Made by a program: the position numbers and the translations under genes
The notes under the pieces: model-generated
Databases searched by the model: none
Seen by the model: the letters and a program-made list of their open reading frames with translations, nothing else
What the model was told of the DNA's origin: nothing
Shown here: positions 1 to 8,660 of the stretch, one piece after another
Numbering within the stretch: position 1 is the stretch's first letter
How the letters are laid out: the number at the start of each line of letters is the position of its first letter
NCBI RefSeq assembly: GCF_016735495.2
Contig: NZ_JAERQY020000004.1
Location: 248,001-312,000 of the forward strand
Origin: Lysobacter sp. MMG2
GTDB taxonomy: Bacteria; Pseudomonadota; Gammaproteobacteria; Xanthomonadales; Xanthomonadaceae
DNA: 64,000 nt
Direction of reading: 5' to 3'

Positions 1-1151
1 TCCAGCGCCCGGACATCCTGTTACTGGACGAGCCGACCAATCACCTGGACAGAGCCCGGCGGCAGCGATTTCGCGAAGTCCTGGCGGACTGGCCCGGCTG
101 TGTGGTGGTCGCAAGCCATGATCGCGAACTGCTCAACGACATGGATCAGATCGCCGAACTCCAGAGCACCGGCCTGCGCCTGCACGGCGGAGGTTTCGAT
201 GCGTACCTGCGCGCCGCCGTGGTCGAACGCCAGGCGGCCGAGCAGCGCGTGCGCAACCTGCGTGGCGAAGTGGACCGCGAGAAGCGCGAGCGGCAACAGG
301 CCCATGAGCGCGCGGAGCGTCGCATGGGCAATGCGGCGAAAAACCTCGCCAGCTCGGGCCTGCCCCGGATCGTGGCCGGCAATCGCGAACGCGCCGCACA
401 GCAATCCGCAGGCAAGGCCAGGAACGTCCATGCCGCTCGCCTGGCGAGCGTGGGAGCGCAACTGCAGGACGCCACACGGACGTTGGTGGAAGTCGATCCG
501 GTGGATTTCAGCCTGCCCGCCACGCGTGTAGCGTCCGACCGCTTGCTGTTCTGCGCCGATGGACTGCGCATCCGCCAGGGTGATCGCGTGCTGTTTGGCG
601 AGCGAGGCCTGTCGTTGAGCGTCCGGGGTCCGGAACGGATCGCGCTGACCGGCGCCAACGGTGTCGGCAAGACCACGCTGTTGAAAGTCCTCGCGGGGAT
701 GCTGGGCCCCGACGGAGGCACCATCAGGAGCGGCAGCGGACGCGTGGCCTATCTGTCGCAGCGCCTGGAGGGGCTGGACCCTTCGCGGTCGGTGCGCGAG
801 AACCTGGACCGTGCCATCCCCGGCATGCCGGCCAATGAAAGAGCCCGCCTGCTGGCCAGGTTGCACTTCCGCGGCGAGCGCATGCACCTGCCCGTGGCTT
901 CCTTGTCGGGTGGCGAGCGCGTGCGCGTGGTGCTCGCCTGCGTGCTGCATGCCATCCCGGCGCCGCATCTTCTGCTGCTCGACGAACCCACCAACCACCT
1001 CGATCTGGAGGCGGTGCGCCAGCTCGAACACGCGTTGAGTGCGTACGAGGGCGCGATGATCGTGGTCAGTCACGACGAGACGTTCCTCGCCTCGATTGCG
1101 CCCACGCGAAGATGGGAGCTGACCGCCGACGACCTCCGTGAGATCGGGTGA
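1..1151 (+). CDS. ABC-F family ATP-binding protein, 5'-truncated by the window edge
   Basis: The open frame enters at base 3 with no start codon in the window, so only the C-terminal part is present. It opens on the Walker B of the first nucleotide-binding domain (DILLLDEPTNHLD), followed by the switch histidine (SHDRELL). A charged, Arg/Glu-rich linker covers roughly bases 200–480. The second domain follows: Walker A GANGVGKTT (about 651–677), signature LSGGERVR (about 902–925), Walker B LLLLDEPTNHLD (about 970–1008) and a final switch histidine (SHDETFL). Two soluble ABC domains with no membrane segments and EPTNHLD in both define the ABC-F family of ribosome-associated translation factors and antibiotic-protection ATPases. 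Which subfamily (Uup, EttA, YheS or resistance type) cannot be decided from the part visible. Confidence 0.9.
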   Translation, partial: QRPDILLLDEPTNHLDRARRQRFREVLADWPGCVVVASHDRELLNDMDQIAELQSTGLRLHGGGFDAYLRAAVVERQAAEQRVRNLRGEVDREKRERQQAHERAERRMGNAAKNLASSGLPRIVAGNRERAAQQSAGKARNVHAARLASVGAQLQDATRTLVEVDPVDFSLPATRVASDRLLFCADGLRIRQGDRVLFGERGLSLSVRGPERIALTGANGVGKTTLLKVLAGMLGPDGGTIRSGSGRVAYLSQRLEGLDPSRSVRENLDRAIPGMPANERARLLARLHFRGERMHLPVASLSGGERVRVVLACVLHAIPAPHLLLLDEPTNHLDLEAVRQLEHALSAYEGAMIVVSHDETFLASIAPTRRWELTADDLREIG

Positions 1152-1240
1152 ACGATCCGGCTTCGATGGCCGTGCTTGCGCCACGCGCCGCAGCAAGGTG
1201 CACAATCGGGACCGCCACGGCCACGTTGTGAGGGATCGCC

Positions 1241-1744
1241 ATGAAGCGCTTGTATGGCCCGACACTTCGCCGAAGCGTCCTGCCTTCACTGCTGCTGGCC
1301 GGCGCGCTGGCGGCGTGCACGCACGGTCCGGCACTCAGCACGAACGAACGACTGGCGGTCTACCGCGAGCATGCCGGCGCAGCGGTCGGTTCGTTCCAGC
1401 TCGACCAGAGCGCCGGCAAGTTCGAGTGGACGCCGCTCGGGGATCAGGCCCTGGCGATCTGGCCGAGCGCGTTTGGCGGGTACCTGCTGGAATTCCGCAC
1501 GCGCTGCCCGGCCATCCTCACCGCGCCGCATGTCTGGATCACGCATGACGCCGGCCAGGTCGCCGCGCCGTTGGACAGCGTGATGATGCGCAGCGCCTCG
1601 GGAACGGTGACCAGCGCGTGCCGCATCGCCACGATCCGCCCCGTGGACGGCCGATCGTTGTACGAAGCCACGCGGGAGTGGCGCCAGGCCGATGTCATCG
1701 ACCGCAGCCAGCTGCCGCCCGAGCAGGCCACGCCGTTGCCCTGA
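1241..1744 (+). CDS. Predicted lipoprotein, DUF6491-like
   Basis: 167-residue protein. The N-terminus has basic residues, a hydrophobic stretch (VLPSLLLAGAL) and a lipobox LAAC with Cys26, so export and lipidation are predicted. The mature part has two further cysteines, in a TRCPA segment and a SACRIATIRPVD segment; the latter resembles the conserved end of DUF6491 proteins, which are common in Lysobacter and Xanthomonas and have no known function. The start is set by the signal peptide and a GAGGG element 8–12 bases upstream. It stands alone between the ABC-F gene and the serine hydrolase. Lipoprotein nature is fairly secure; the family name is tentative. Confidence 0.7.
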   Translation: MKRLYGPTLRRSVLPSLLLAGALAACTHGPALSTNERLAVYREHAGAAVGSFQLDQSAGKFEWTPLGDQALAIWPSAFGGYLLEFRTRCPAILTAPHVWITHDAGQVAAPLDSVMMRSASGTVTSACRIATIRPVDGRSLYEATREWRQADVIDRSQLPPEQATPLP

Positions 1745-1930
1745 ATGTCAGCGAGGTGAGCTAATGTCCGCATTCGCCCGATAGCGAACGCGATCATCGG
1801 TGTTCGTCGCCGAGTTCGGCATGACGCCTGGCGCGTTCCGGCGACTCGCCCTGAGGGCAGGGCAGAGGTTTCGCGGGTACAAGATGGGCGAGCGCGCGGG
1901 CGATAGAATCGCTGAAACCGGGGGACTTCC

Positions 1931-2983
1931 ATGAAACGAGCGCTTCTTTGCCTTTGCCTCGCCACGGCCTCGTGCGCCGTGGCCGCTGCCGATCGAGAGC
2001 CGTTCCAGCAGGCCCAACAGGCGGTCGAGAAAGGCGAGTACAAGGCCATCACCAGCATCCTGGTCGCGCAGGACGGCAAGGTCGTCTACGAGCACTACTT
2101 CGACGAGGCCGGAGCGCAAGGGCGCCGCAACACGCGTTCGGTGACCAAGACGGTGGCGGGAATGCTCGCCGGGCTGGCGATCGAGGACGGCAGGCTGGTC
2201 GGCGCGTCCGCGCGCATCTTCGACGTGCTCCCGCCCGATCGCCGGCAGAAGATGCTCAACCCCGATCCGCGCAAGGAGGCGATCCGGGTCGAAGACCTGA
2301 TGACGATGTCGTCCATCGTGGAATGCAACGACGACGATCAGTTCTCGCGCGGCAACGAAGAGCGGATGTATCTGATCGAGGACTGGGTGCAGTTCTACGC
2401 CGATCTTCCGGTGCAGGGCTTTCCTGGCTGGATGCCGAAACCGGCCGATTCGCCGCACGGCCGCAGCTTCCGTTACTGCACCGCCGGCGTGAGCGCGCTG
2501 GGCGAGGTGATCCAGACCGCCGTGCGCGAGCCGCTGCCGTCCTACGCGCAACGACGCCTGTTCGATCCGCTCGGCATCCAGGCGCCCGAGTGGCAGTTCT
2601 CGCCGCTGGGCCTGGCCCAGGCCGGTGGTGGCCTGGGGCTGCGCACGCGCGATCTGTGGAAGCTGGGCCAGCTGTATCTCGACGACGGGCGCGCCGGCGG
2701 CAAGCAGGTGGTTCCCGCGGCATGGGTGCGTCAATCGCTGTCGCCGCAAGCGACCGCGCGCGACGATGCCGATTACGGCTACCTGTGGTGGCTGATGAAG
2801 ATTCCCGACGGCAATGGCGGCGTCATCACGGCGCCCACGATGGCCGGCACCGGCGGCAATGCGGTGTACCTGCTTCCGCCGAAGCGGGCCGTGGTGGTCA
2901 TCACCACGACCAATTACCGCGAACGGCAATCGCATGCGCTGACGCTCAAGCTGCTCACGCAGGAATTGATGCCCGGCCTGTAA
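1931..2983 (+). CDS. Serine hydrolase of the class C beta-lactamase / penicillin-binding-protein-like family
   Basis: 350 residues with an N-terminal signal peptide (cleavage near AVAAA, about residue 20), so probably periplasmic. The catalytic SxxK motif is RSVTKT (Ser70, Lys73). The second-motif tyrosine is in RYCTAG (Tyr182), and a GTGG near residue 305 stands where KTG/HTG is expected. This is the fold shared by AmpC, DD-peptidases and esterases of the beta-lactamase superfamily. The third motif lacks Lys or His before TG (it reads AGTGG), which argues against a true beta-lactamase and for an esterase or peptidase, though substrate cannot be read from sequence. Single gene, with no ampR-like regulator beside it. 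Confidence 0.85.
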   Translation: MKRALLCLCLATASCAVAAADREPFQQAQQAVEKGEYKAITSILVAQDGKVVYEHYFDEAGAQGRRNTRSVTKTVAGMLAGLAIEDGRLVGASARIFDVLPPDRRQKMLNPDPRKEAIRVEDLMTMSSIVECNDDDQFSRGNEERMYLIEDWVQFYADLPVQGFPGWMPKPADSPHGRSFRYCTAGVSALGEVIQTAVREPLPSYAQRRLFDPLGIQAPEWQFSPLGLAQAGGGLGLRTRDLWKLGQLYLDDGRAGGKQVVPAAWVRQSLSPQATARDDADYGYLWWLMKIPDGNGGVITAPTMAGTGGNAVYLLPPKRAVVVITTTNYRERQSHALTLKLLTQELMPGL

Positions 2984-3118
2984 CGGACCCGCTCGAAACG
3001 CTGCGTGCGAATGCGCACGCAAGCGTGGCCGGCCCCGGCATGCATGAGCTCACCCGAACTTTCATCGTGCAATGGCAGCTGCGCTGACGGCCAACCCTCC
3101 ATCACAGGTGCTCAGGGA

Positions 3119-3511
3119 ATGAAGAGACTCCACCTTCTTGTTCTGGTCGTTTCGATGCTTGCCACCGCCGCCTGCGGCCGGGCCTCTTCGCTCCATGGCC
3201 AGTGGGCCGTGGACGTCGAGGCGACGATCGAAAAGGCGAAGGACGCCGGCATCCCGGCTTCGCAGTCGCCTCGCATTCGGGAAATCTACGACGGGGGGCA
3301 GCTGGAGATAACGCGCGAAACGCTGGTCATGAGGGTCGCCGGCTATCCGGAGGCCGTTGCCCGCCATTACAAGGTCTTCGCCGAGGCGGGCCCCTGTTAC
3401 ATGCTGGAGATCGACGGCGCGCCCGGCGTGCACAACTACTGCGTCGAGAACGGCCGTCTGATCGTGAACGACCCCGGCGCGAAGATGGCGATTGTCTTCA
3501 AGCAGGCGTAG
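3119..3511 (+). CDS. Small predicted lipoprotein of unknown function
   Basis: 130 residues from the ATG at 3119; the frame is open further upstream but only this start gives a clean signal peptide (MKRLHLLVLVVSMLATAACG) with a lipobox ending at Cys19. The mature region begins HGQWAVDVEATIEKAK, has two Cys (CYMLEI and NYCVENG) and ends in a beta-rich segment. The HGQW…D opening recalls small DUF-type lipoproteins that start with a 'GxW…D' strand, but I cannot name the family. Preceded by the serine hydrolase and followed by a membrane protein, all on the same strand with separate gaps. Confidence 0.7.
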   Translation: MKRLHLLVLVVSMLATAACGRASSLHGQWAVDVEATIEKAKDAGIPASQSPRIREIYDGGQLEITRETLVMRVAGYPEAVARHYKVFAEAGPCYMLEIDGAPGVHNYCVENGRLIVNDPGAKMAIVFKQA

Positions 3512-3645
3512 TGCATCCGTGCGAAGCCGCGGGCGCACTTCGCAGTCAGCGTAGCCGGCACGGGACACATGTTCCGGGGACTGTGGCTCGCGCCCCTTCC
3601 CGGGTTACGCTTGCCGCGAACCTTGGCGAGGTGAGGAGAGATCCC

Positions 3646-4074
3646 ATGGCTGAAGATGTTGCCGCTGCCAACGTCAACCGCTCGTACCAGCTCGCGGCGT
3701 CGAGCATCGCGATCTTCACGTTCCTGCTGTTCTTCCTGTATCCCAAGTACACGGCCGGCCAGATCGACGGGTTCGTATACCAGGCCGCGTTGATCGCGAT
3801 GGGCGTGGCGACGTTCGGGTTCGCGTTCTCGTCCTTCTACTACTACGGCGCATCGCTGGCCGGTCGTATCGACGATGACGAACGCGCCCGCTACTCGCGT
3901 CGGGGCGATCGCCTGTGGCTGATCGGCTGCATCCTGCTGTTCCTCACGCCGAGCCTGATCCTCTACACGGTCGGGCTGCTGATCGTCGCGGCGGCATGGT
4001 TCGCTCTGTGGCTGGTGTACGTGCTCTTCGTGATGCGTCATTTCCCGCGCATCCAGAGTGCGGGAAAGGACTGA
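3646..4074 (+). CDS. Small integral membrane protein, unknown function
   Basis: 142 residues starting at 3646, five bases after a strong GAGGAGAG ribosome-binding site; a longer in-frame opening upstream lacks one. Four hydrophobic stretches are visible: IAIFTFLLFFLYP, AALIAMGVATFGFAF, LWLIGCILLFLTP and LIVAAAWFALWLVYVLFVM. A basic, acidic-rich loop (RIDDDERARYSRRGD) lies between helices 2 and 3. No catalytic motif is recognised. Similar small four-helix proteins are common and unassigned. Confidence 0.75.
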   Translation: MAEDVAAANVNRSYQLAASSIAIFTFLLFFLYPKYTAGQIDGFVYQAALIAMGVATFGFAFSSFYYYGASLAGRIDDDERARYSRRGDRLWLIGCILLFLTPSLILYTVGLLIVAAAWFALWLVYVLFVMRHFPRIQSAGKD

Positions 4075-4192
4075 GGGCGCAGGCGCAGGCAGTCCGATGC
4101 CTGAATGCGCCCGTGTTGTTCGCGAAGATCGCATTCACCGCTCCGGCACGGAGCCTTCAGTAGGGTGCCTGCTTCTCCGGGAGGCACCCACG

Positions 4193-4873
4193 ATGACCAG
4201 GCCATTCGTACTCACTGTCGCCGCGCTCGCGTTGATGCTCGTGGGCGTCGCGCAGGCGCAGGTTCGTACCGAGCGCGTGCAGTTCGCCAAGGGCGCGTCC
4301 TCGAAGACGATCACCGGCAGCATCAAGGGCGACGAGAGTGTCGATTACCTCGTGGGCGCCCGTGCCGGCCAGACGCTCTCGGTCACCTTGAAGCCGGGCA
4401 ATGCATCGAACTACTTCAACGTGCTGCCGCCCGGCTCGGACACGGCGCTGTTCGTCGGCTCCTCGTCGGGAAACACGTACAGCGGGCGCCTTCCGGCCAA
4501 TGGCGACTATCGGGTCCGCGTGTATCTGATGCGCAACGCCGCACGCCGCAACGAGGCGGCCAACTACACGCTGACGATCGGCGTGACGGGCGCTGCGGCA
4601 TCGGCGGCACCCGCGGTGCCCGCGGCACCGGCCGGCAGCGCGGTGGTGACGCCCGGCAACATGCCGGCGTTCTGCCGCGGCGAAGTGGCCGGCAACTACG
4701 GCACGCGGCCGGCCTACGTGAAGACCGATCCGGTCGTGCGACGCAAGGATGGAGGCAGCTCCATCACCGGCACCGTCGACAAGGGCAACGAAGGCATGAA
4801 GCGGTTCGAATGCCGGTTCGACGCGAAAGGTCGCTTCATCGACGTCATGGCGCTGACCAGCGACGGCGAATGA
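4193..4873 (+). CDS. Secreted two-domain beta-rich protein, PliG/PPC-like N-terminal domain
   Basis: 226 residues. Start at 4193 follows GGGAGG and gives a signal peptide ending in AQA (about residue 22). The first domain (about 23–140) reads RVQFAKGASSKTITGSIKGD, then LVGARAGQTLSVTL and a final GDYRVRVYLMRNAARR. This pattern is typical of PPC-type and g-type-lysozyme-inhibitor (PliG)-like periplasmic beta domains. An Ala/Pro linker (about 141–160) leads to a small C-terminal domain with two cysteines (AFCRGE and FECRFD). Periplasmic location is inferred; an inhibitor role is only suggested by the fold pattern. Confidence 0.7.
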   Translation: MTRPFVLTVAALALMLVGVAQAQVRTERVQFAKGASSKTITGSIKGDESVDYLVGARAGQTLSVTLKPGNASNYFNVLPPGSDTALFVGSSSGNTYSGRLPANGDYRVRVYLMRNAARRNEAANYTLTIGVTGAAASAAPAVPAAPAGSAVVTPGNMPAFCRGEVAGNYGTRPAYVKTDPVVRRKDGGSSITGTVDKGNEGMKRFECRFDAKGRFIDVMALTSDGE

Positions 4874-4970
4874 AGCGGCGCGACATGCCCGCTCGGCGGC
4901 GAGGGTAGCGGCCCCCACGACCCGGCGACGAACCGACTAGACTCGGCATCCATCGCTCATGGGGGGAGCC

Positions 4971-5435
4971 ATGGACCCGTACCAGTCGCCGACCCGAAAC
5001 ATCACCGTCGCCGAGATGCCACCGCTTCGGTGGCGAAGAATGCTGGTATGGGCCGTGCTGATCTTTGCCGCTGCGATGAGCATCGCGACGATCAGCGGCC
5101 TGAGCATGGCGTACTGGCCGCTGTACGGTGGCTCCATGGAGGAGGCCGTGGCCAACGCGCGGCTCGTTCGTCGGATCCTGTACGTCGTGGTGGGGGCGTT
5201 CCTCTACTGGCGATTCGCCGCCCCCATCCACTCCCGGCGACTGTTGCACGTGGTCGTGCTCTACCTCCTGGTCCAGCTCGTCGACATGGGCGTCATGCGG
5301 TTCTTCATGGGGGCCACGCTGCGCGAATTATTCGATGTGGGGGCCCTGGGTCGTAGCCTGATGGCGGCCGCGCTGGGATACGCCGCGGCCCGTCTGGGAT
5401 CGGGCCGGCGATCGGCCGCGCTTTCCGCCCGCTGA
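4971..5435 (+). CDS. Small integral membrane protein, unknown function
   Basis: 154 residues from ATG 4971, which follows GGGGGGAG; an ATG at 4959 is in frame but lies inside that ribosome-binding site. The N-terminus starts MDPYQSPT, a proline-containing cytoplasmic tail often seen on small predicted membrane proteins. Hydrophobic segments: MLVWAVLIFAAAMSIAT, ILYVVVGAFLYWRF, LLHVVVLYLLVQLVDMGV and SLMAAALGYAAARLG, i.e. four predicted helices. No functional motif is seen. Confidence 0.7.
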   Translation: MDPYQSPTRNITVAEMPPLRWRRMLVWAVLIFAAAMSIATISGLSMAYWPLYGGSMEEAVANARLVRRILYVVVGAFLYWRFAAPIHSRRLLHVVVLYLLVQLVDMGVMRFFMGATLRELFDVGALGRSLMAAALGYAAARLGSGRRSAALSAR

Positions 5436-5656
5436 GCAGGCCGCCCGACTCGGCACATTCCTGCGCGCCGGAACCCCGGCGCCCGAGGACGTACTCCACA
5501 GTTCGGACTTCGTCGTGCCTCCGGGCACGCGCATCTAGTCCGTTCGTCACTTGACGCCCCCCGATCCGGCTCCCCACAGTCGGCGAGTTCTTGTCTCGTT
5601 CGTTCGCCCGCCGCGCCGCACCGGCGCCACCGGGCCCATTTGGGGGTACGACAACA

Positions 5657-7285
5657 GTGGATAGACGCTCCTTCCTTACGATGTCCGGCATTGGCGTGGC
5701 CGGCTTGATGATGCCGTTCGGCAAGTCCATCGCCGCCGAAGCCCTGCTCACCACGATGGACGTGGGCAAGAAGAAGGCCCTGGCCGACGCCGCGCTGCAG
5801 TCCGCCACGTCCGCCGGCGCGACCTACTGCGACGTGCGCATCGGCCGTTACCTGCGCCAGTTCGTGATCACCCGCGAGGACAAGGTCCAGAACGTGGTGA
5901 ATACCGAGTCCACCGGCATCGGCGTGCGCGTGCTCGTCAACGGCGCGTGGGGCTTCTCCGCCACCAACGATCTGAGCACGCAGGGCGTGGTCAAGGCCGC
6001 GCAGCAGGCCGCCGCGATCGCCAAGGCCAACGCGAAGATGCAGAGCGCGCCGGTGCAACTGGCCAAGACGCCGGGCGTGGGCGAAGTGTCGTGGAAGACG
6101 CCCATCCGGAAGAACTCGATGGAAGTGCCGCTCAAGGACAAGGCCGACCTGCTGCTGGGCGTGAACGCCGCGGCCATAAACGCAGGCGCGAACTTCGTCA
6201 ACTCCATGCTGTTCCTGGTGAACGAGCAGAAGTACTTCGCCTCCACCGATGGCAGCTACATCGACCAGGACGTGCACCGCATCTGGGCGCCGATGACCGT
6301 CACCGCCATCGACAAGGCCACCGGCAAGTTCCGCACGCGCGACGGTCTGTCCTCGCCGATGGGCATGGGCTTCGAATACCTGGACGGCGCGGCTTCGGGC
6401 AAGGTCGTTTCGCCCAACGGCGTGGTCAACTACGGTCTGTCGTACGACATGATGGAAGACGCCGTCGCTTCGGCGAAGCAGGCACGCGCCAAGCTCAGCG
6501 CGCCGTCGGTGAAGCCGGGCAAGTACGACCTCGTGCTCGATCCGTCGCACACCTGGCTCACCATCCACGAGTCCATCGGCCACCCGCTGGAACTGGACCG
6601 CGTGCTCGGCTACGAAGCCAACTACGCCGGCACCAGTTTCGCCACGCTGGACAAGCAGCGCGAGAAGTTCCAGTACGGCAGCGGCAACGTCAACGTCTTC
6701 GCCGACAAGACGCAGGTCGGCAGCCTGGGCGCCGTCGGTTACGACGACGAAGGCGTGAAGACCAAGAAGTGGGACCTCATCAGCAACGGCAAGCTGGTGG
6801 ACTACCAGACCATCCGCGACCAGGCCCACATCCTGGGCAAGACCGAATCCGACGGCTGCTGCTACGCCGACTCGTGGTCGAGCGTGCAGTTCCAGCGCAT
6901 GGCCAACGTGTCGCTCGCCCCGGGCAAGAACAAGCTGTCGGTCGCCGACATGATCAAGGACGTCGAGAACGGCATCTACATCATCGGCGACGGCTCGTTC
7001 TCCATCGACCAGCAGCGCTACAACGCGCAGTTCGGCGGCCAGCTGTTCTACGAGATCAAGAACGGCAAGATCACCCAGCAGATCGAGGACGTGGCCTACC
7101 AGATCCGCACGCCGGAATTCTGGAACGCCTGCGTCGCCGTCTGCGACGAAAGCGACTACCGCCTGGGCGGTTCGTTCTTCGACGGCAAGGGCCAGCCGGG
7201 CCAGGTCTCGGCGGTCTCGCACGGTTCGAGCACGGCGCGCTTCAACGGCATCAACGTCATCAACACCGCCCGCAGCCTCGGCTGA
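5657..7285 (+). CDS. TldD-like metallopeptidase with twin-arginine signal (first paralogue)
   Basis: 542 residues if translation starts at GTG 5657; this start puts a twin-arginine signal at the very N-terminus (DRRSFLTMSG, then a hydrophobic GIGVAGLMM stretch) and matches the GTG start of the second paralogue at 8661. An in-frame ATG at 5591 would bury the signal. The TldD zinc motif HESIGH (His304, Glu305, His309) is followed by PLELDRVLGYEANYAG. TldD/TldE(PmbA) proteins form heterodimeric peptidases that trim ribosomal peptides and unfolded substrates in the cytoplasm; a Tat signal implies this one is exported folded. The PmbA-like partner follows 22 bases later. Confidence 0.9.
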   Translation: MDRRSFLTMSGIGVAGLMMPFGKSIAAEALLTTMDVGKKKALADAALQSATSAGATYCDVRIGRYLRQFVITREDKVQNVVNTESTGIGVRVLVNGAWGFSATNDLSTQGVVKAAQQAAAIAKANAKMQSAPVQLAKTPGVGEVSWKTPIRKNSMEVPLKDKADLLLGVNAAAINAGANFVNSMLFLVNEQKYFASTDGSYIDQDVHRIWAPMTVTAIDKATGKFRTRDGLSSPMGMGFEYLDGAASGKVVSPNGVVNYGLSYDMMEDAVASAKQARAKLSAPSVKPGKYDLVLDPSHTWLTIHESIGHPLELDRVLGYEANYAGTSFATLDKQREKFQYGSGNVNVFADKTQVGSLGAVGYDDEGVKTKKWDLISNGKLVDYQTIRDQAHILGKTESDGCCYADSWSSVQFQRMANVSLAPGKNKLSVADMIKDVENGIYIIGDGSFSIDQQRYNAQFGGQLFYEIKNGKITQQIEDVAYQIRTPEFWNACVAVCDESDYRLGGSFFDGKGQPGQVSAVSHGSSTARFNGINVINTARSLG

Positions 7286-7307
7286 TCGCGCGCTGGAGAA
7301 TCACTAA

Positions 7308-8642
7308 ATGAGCATCTTCACCGAAGAACAGTCCAAGGCCATCCTGGACAAGGTCATCAAGCTGTCCAAGGCGGACCAGATCAGCGCCACGCTGTCGGGC
7401 TCCATCGACGGCAACATCCGTTTCGCGCTGAACAACATCTCCACCAGCGGCATCGTGGACAACACCGAACTCGCCGTGGAAGTCGCCTTCGGCAACCGCG
7501 TCGGCACGGCGACCATCAACGAGTTCGACGACGCCGCGCTGGAACGCGTGGTGCGTCGTGCCGAAGACCTCGCCCGCCTGGCGCCGGAAAACCCGGAGTT
7601 CATGCCGGCCATCGAGAAGCAGACCTACAAGCCCAGCCCGACCTTCAGCGAATCCACGGCGGCCATCACGCCGGAATACCGCGCGAAAGTGGCGGCCGAT
7701 TCGATCGGTCCGTGCAAGGGCGAGAAGCTGATCGCGGCGGGCTTCCTGGAAGACGGCCAGAACTTCGTGGCCATCGCCAACAGCAACGGCAACTTCGCCT
7801 ACCAGCGCGGCGGCACGTTCAACTACACCTGCACCGTGCGCACCGAAGACGGTCGCGGTTCGGGCTGGGTCGGCCGAAACCTCAAGGACGCATCGGACTT
7901 CAAGGCCGACGCCGACATCCGCACCGCCATGCGCAAGGCCACCGAATCGGCCGAAGCCAAGGCGCTGGAGCCGGGCAAGTACACGGTGATCCTGGAACCG
8001 GCGGCCGCCGCGGGCCTGATCTCGTTCATGATGAATTTCTTCGACGCGCGCCAGGCCGATGAAGGCCGCAGCTTCCTGTCGAAGAAGGGCGGTGGCAACA
8101 AGCTGGGCGAACAGGTCTACGACTCGCGCGTGAACATCAGCGCCGATCCGTGGGACCCGCGCGCGCCGGTGCTGCCGTGGGATTCGGAAGGCCTGCCGCG
8201 CGAGAAGATGGCGATTGTCGAGAACGGCAAGGTCGTCGCGCTGAACTACTCGCGCTACTGGGCCAAGAAGCAGGGCAAGCGCGCCGTGGGCGAGCCGGGC
8301 AACCTGCTGGTGGCCGGCGGCGACAAGTCCACCGCCGACCTCGTTCGCGGCACGCAGAAGGGCATCCTGGTCACGCGCACCTGGTACATCCGCATGGTCG
8401 ATCCGCAGACCGTGCTGCTGACCGGCCTCACGCGCGACGGCACGTTCTACATCGAGAACGGCCAGATCAAGCACCCGGTGAAGAATTTCCGCTTCAACGA
8501 GTCGCCGGTGATCATGCTCAACAACATCGAGGAACTCGGACGCCCGGTGCGCGTGGCCGGCGATGAATCCTCGTTCGTGATGATGATCCCGCCGATGAAG
8601 CTGCGCGATTTCACCTTCACCTCGCTGTCGGATGCGGTTTGA
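7308..8642 (+). CDS. TldD/PmbA-family partner protein without signal peptide
   Basis: 444 residues beginning MSIFTEEQSKAILDKVIKLS, with no export signal. The protein has the general TldD/PmbA architecture: an N-terminal repeat domain, then EPAAAAGLISFMMNFFDARQ where TldD proteins carry the HExxxH zinc motif. The zinc histidines are absent here, as in PmbA (TldE), the non-catalytic partner. It lies between two Tat-type TldD genes on the same strand, with 22- and 18-base gaps, so co-production is expected. If it pairs with them it must either act before export or travel with a partner through Tat. Confidence 0.88.
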   Translation: MSIFTEEQSKAILDKVIKLSKADQISATLSGSIDGNIRFALNNISTSGIVDNTELAVEVAFGNRVGTATINEFDDAALERVVRRAEDLARLAPENPEFMPAIEKQTYKPSPTFSESTAAITPEYRAKVAADSIGPCKGEKLIAAGFLEDGQNFVAIANSNGNFAYQRGGTFNYTCTVRTEDGRGSGWVGRNLKDASDFKADADIRTAMRKATESAEAKALEPGKYTVILEPAAAAGLISFMMNFFDARQADEGRSFLSKKGGGNKLGEQVYDSRVNISADPWDPRAPVLPWDSEGLPREKMAIVENGKVVALNYSRYWAKKQGKRAVGEPGNLLVAGGDKSTADLVRGTQKGILVTRTWYIRMVDPQTVLLTGLTRDGTFYIENGQIKHPVKNFRFNESPVIMLNNIEELGRPVRVAGDESSFVMMIPPMKLRDFTFTSLSDAV

Positions 8643-8660
8643 CGCAAAGGGTGTTCGATC

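Noticed and set aside
1931-2983. Class C beta-lactamase
   Set aside because: SxxK and Tyr are present, but the KTG motif is AGTGG and no ampR-like gene is near; a general serine hydrolase is safer.
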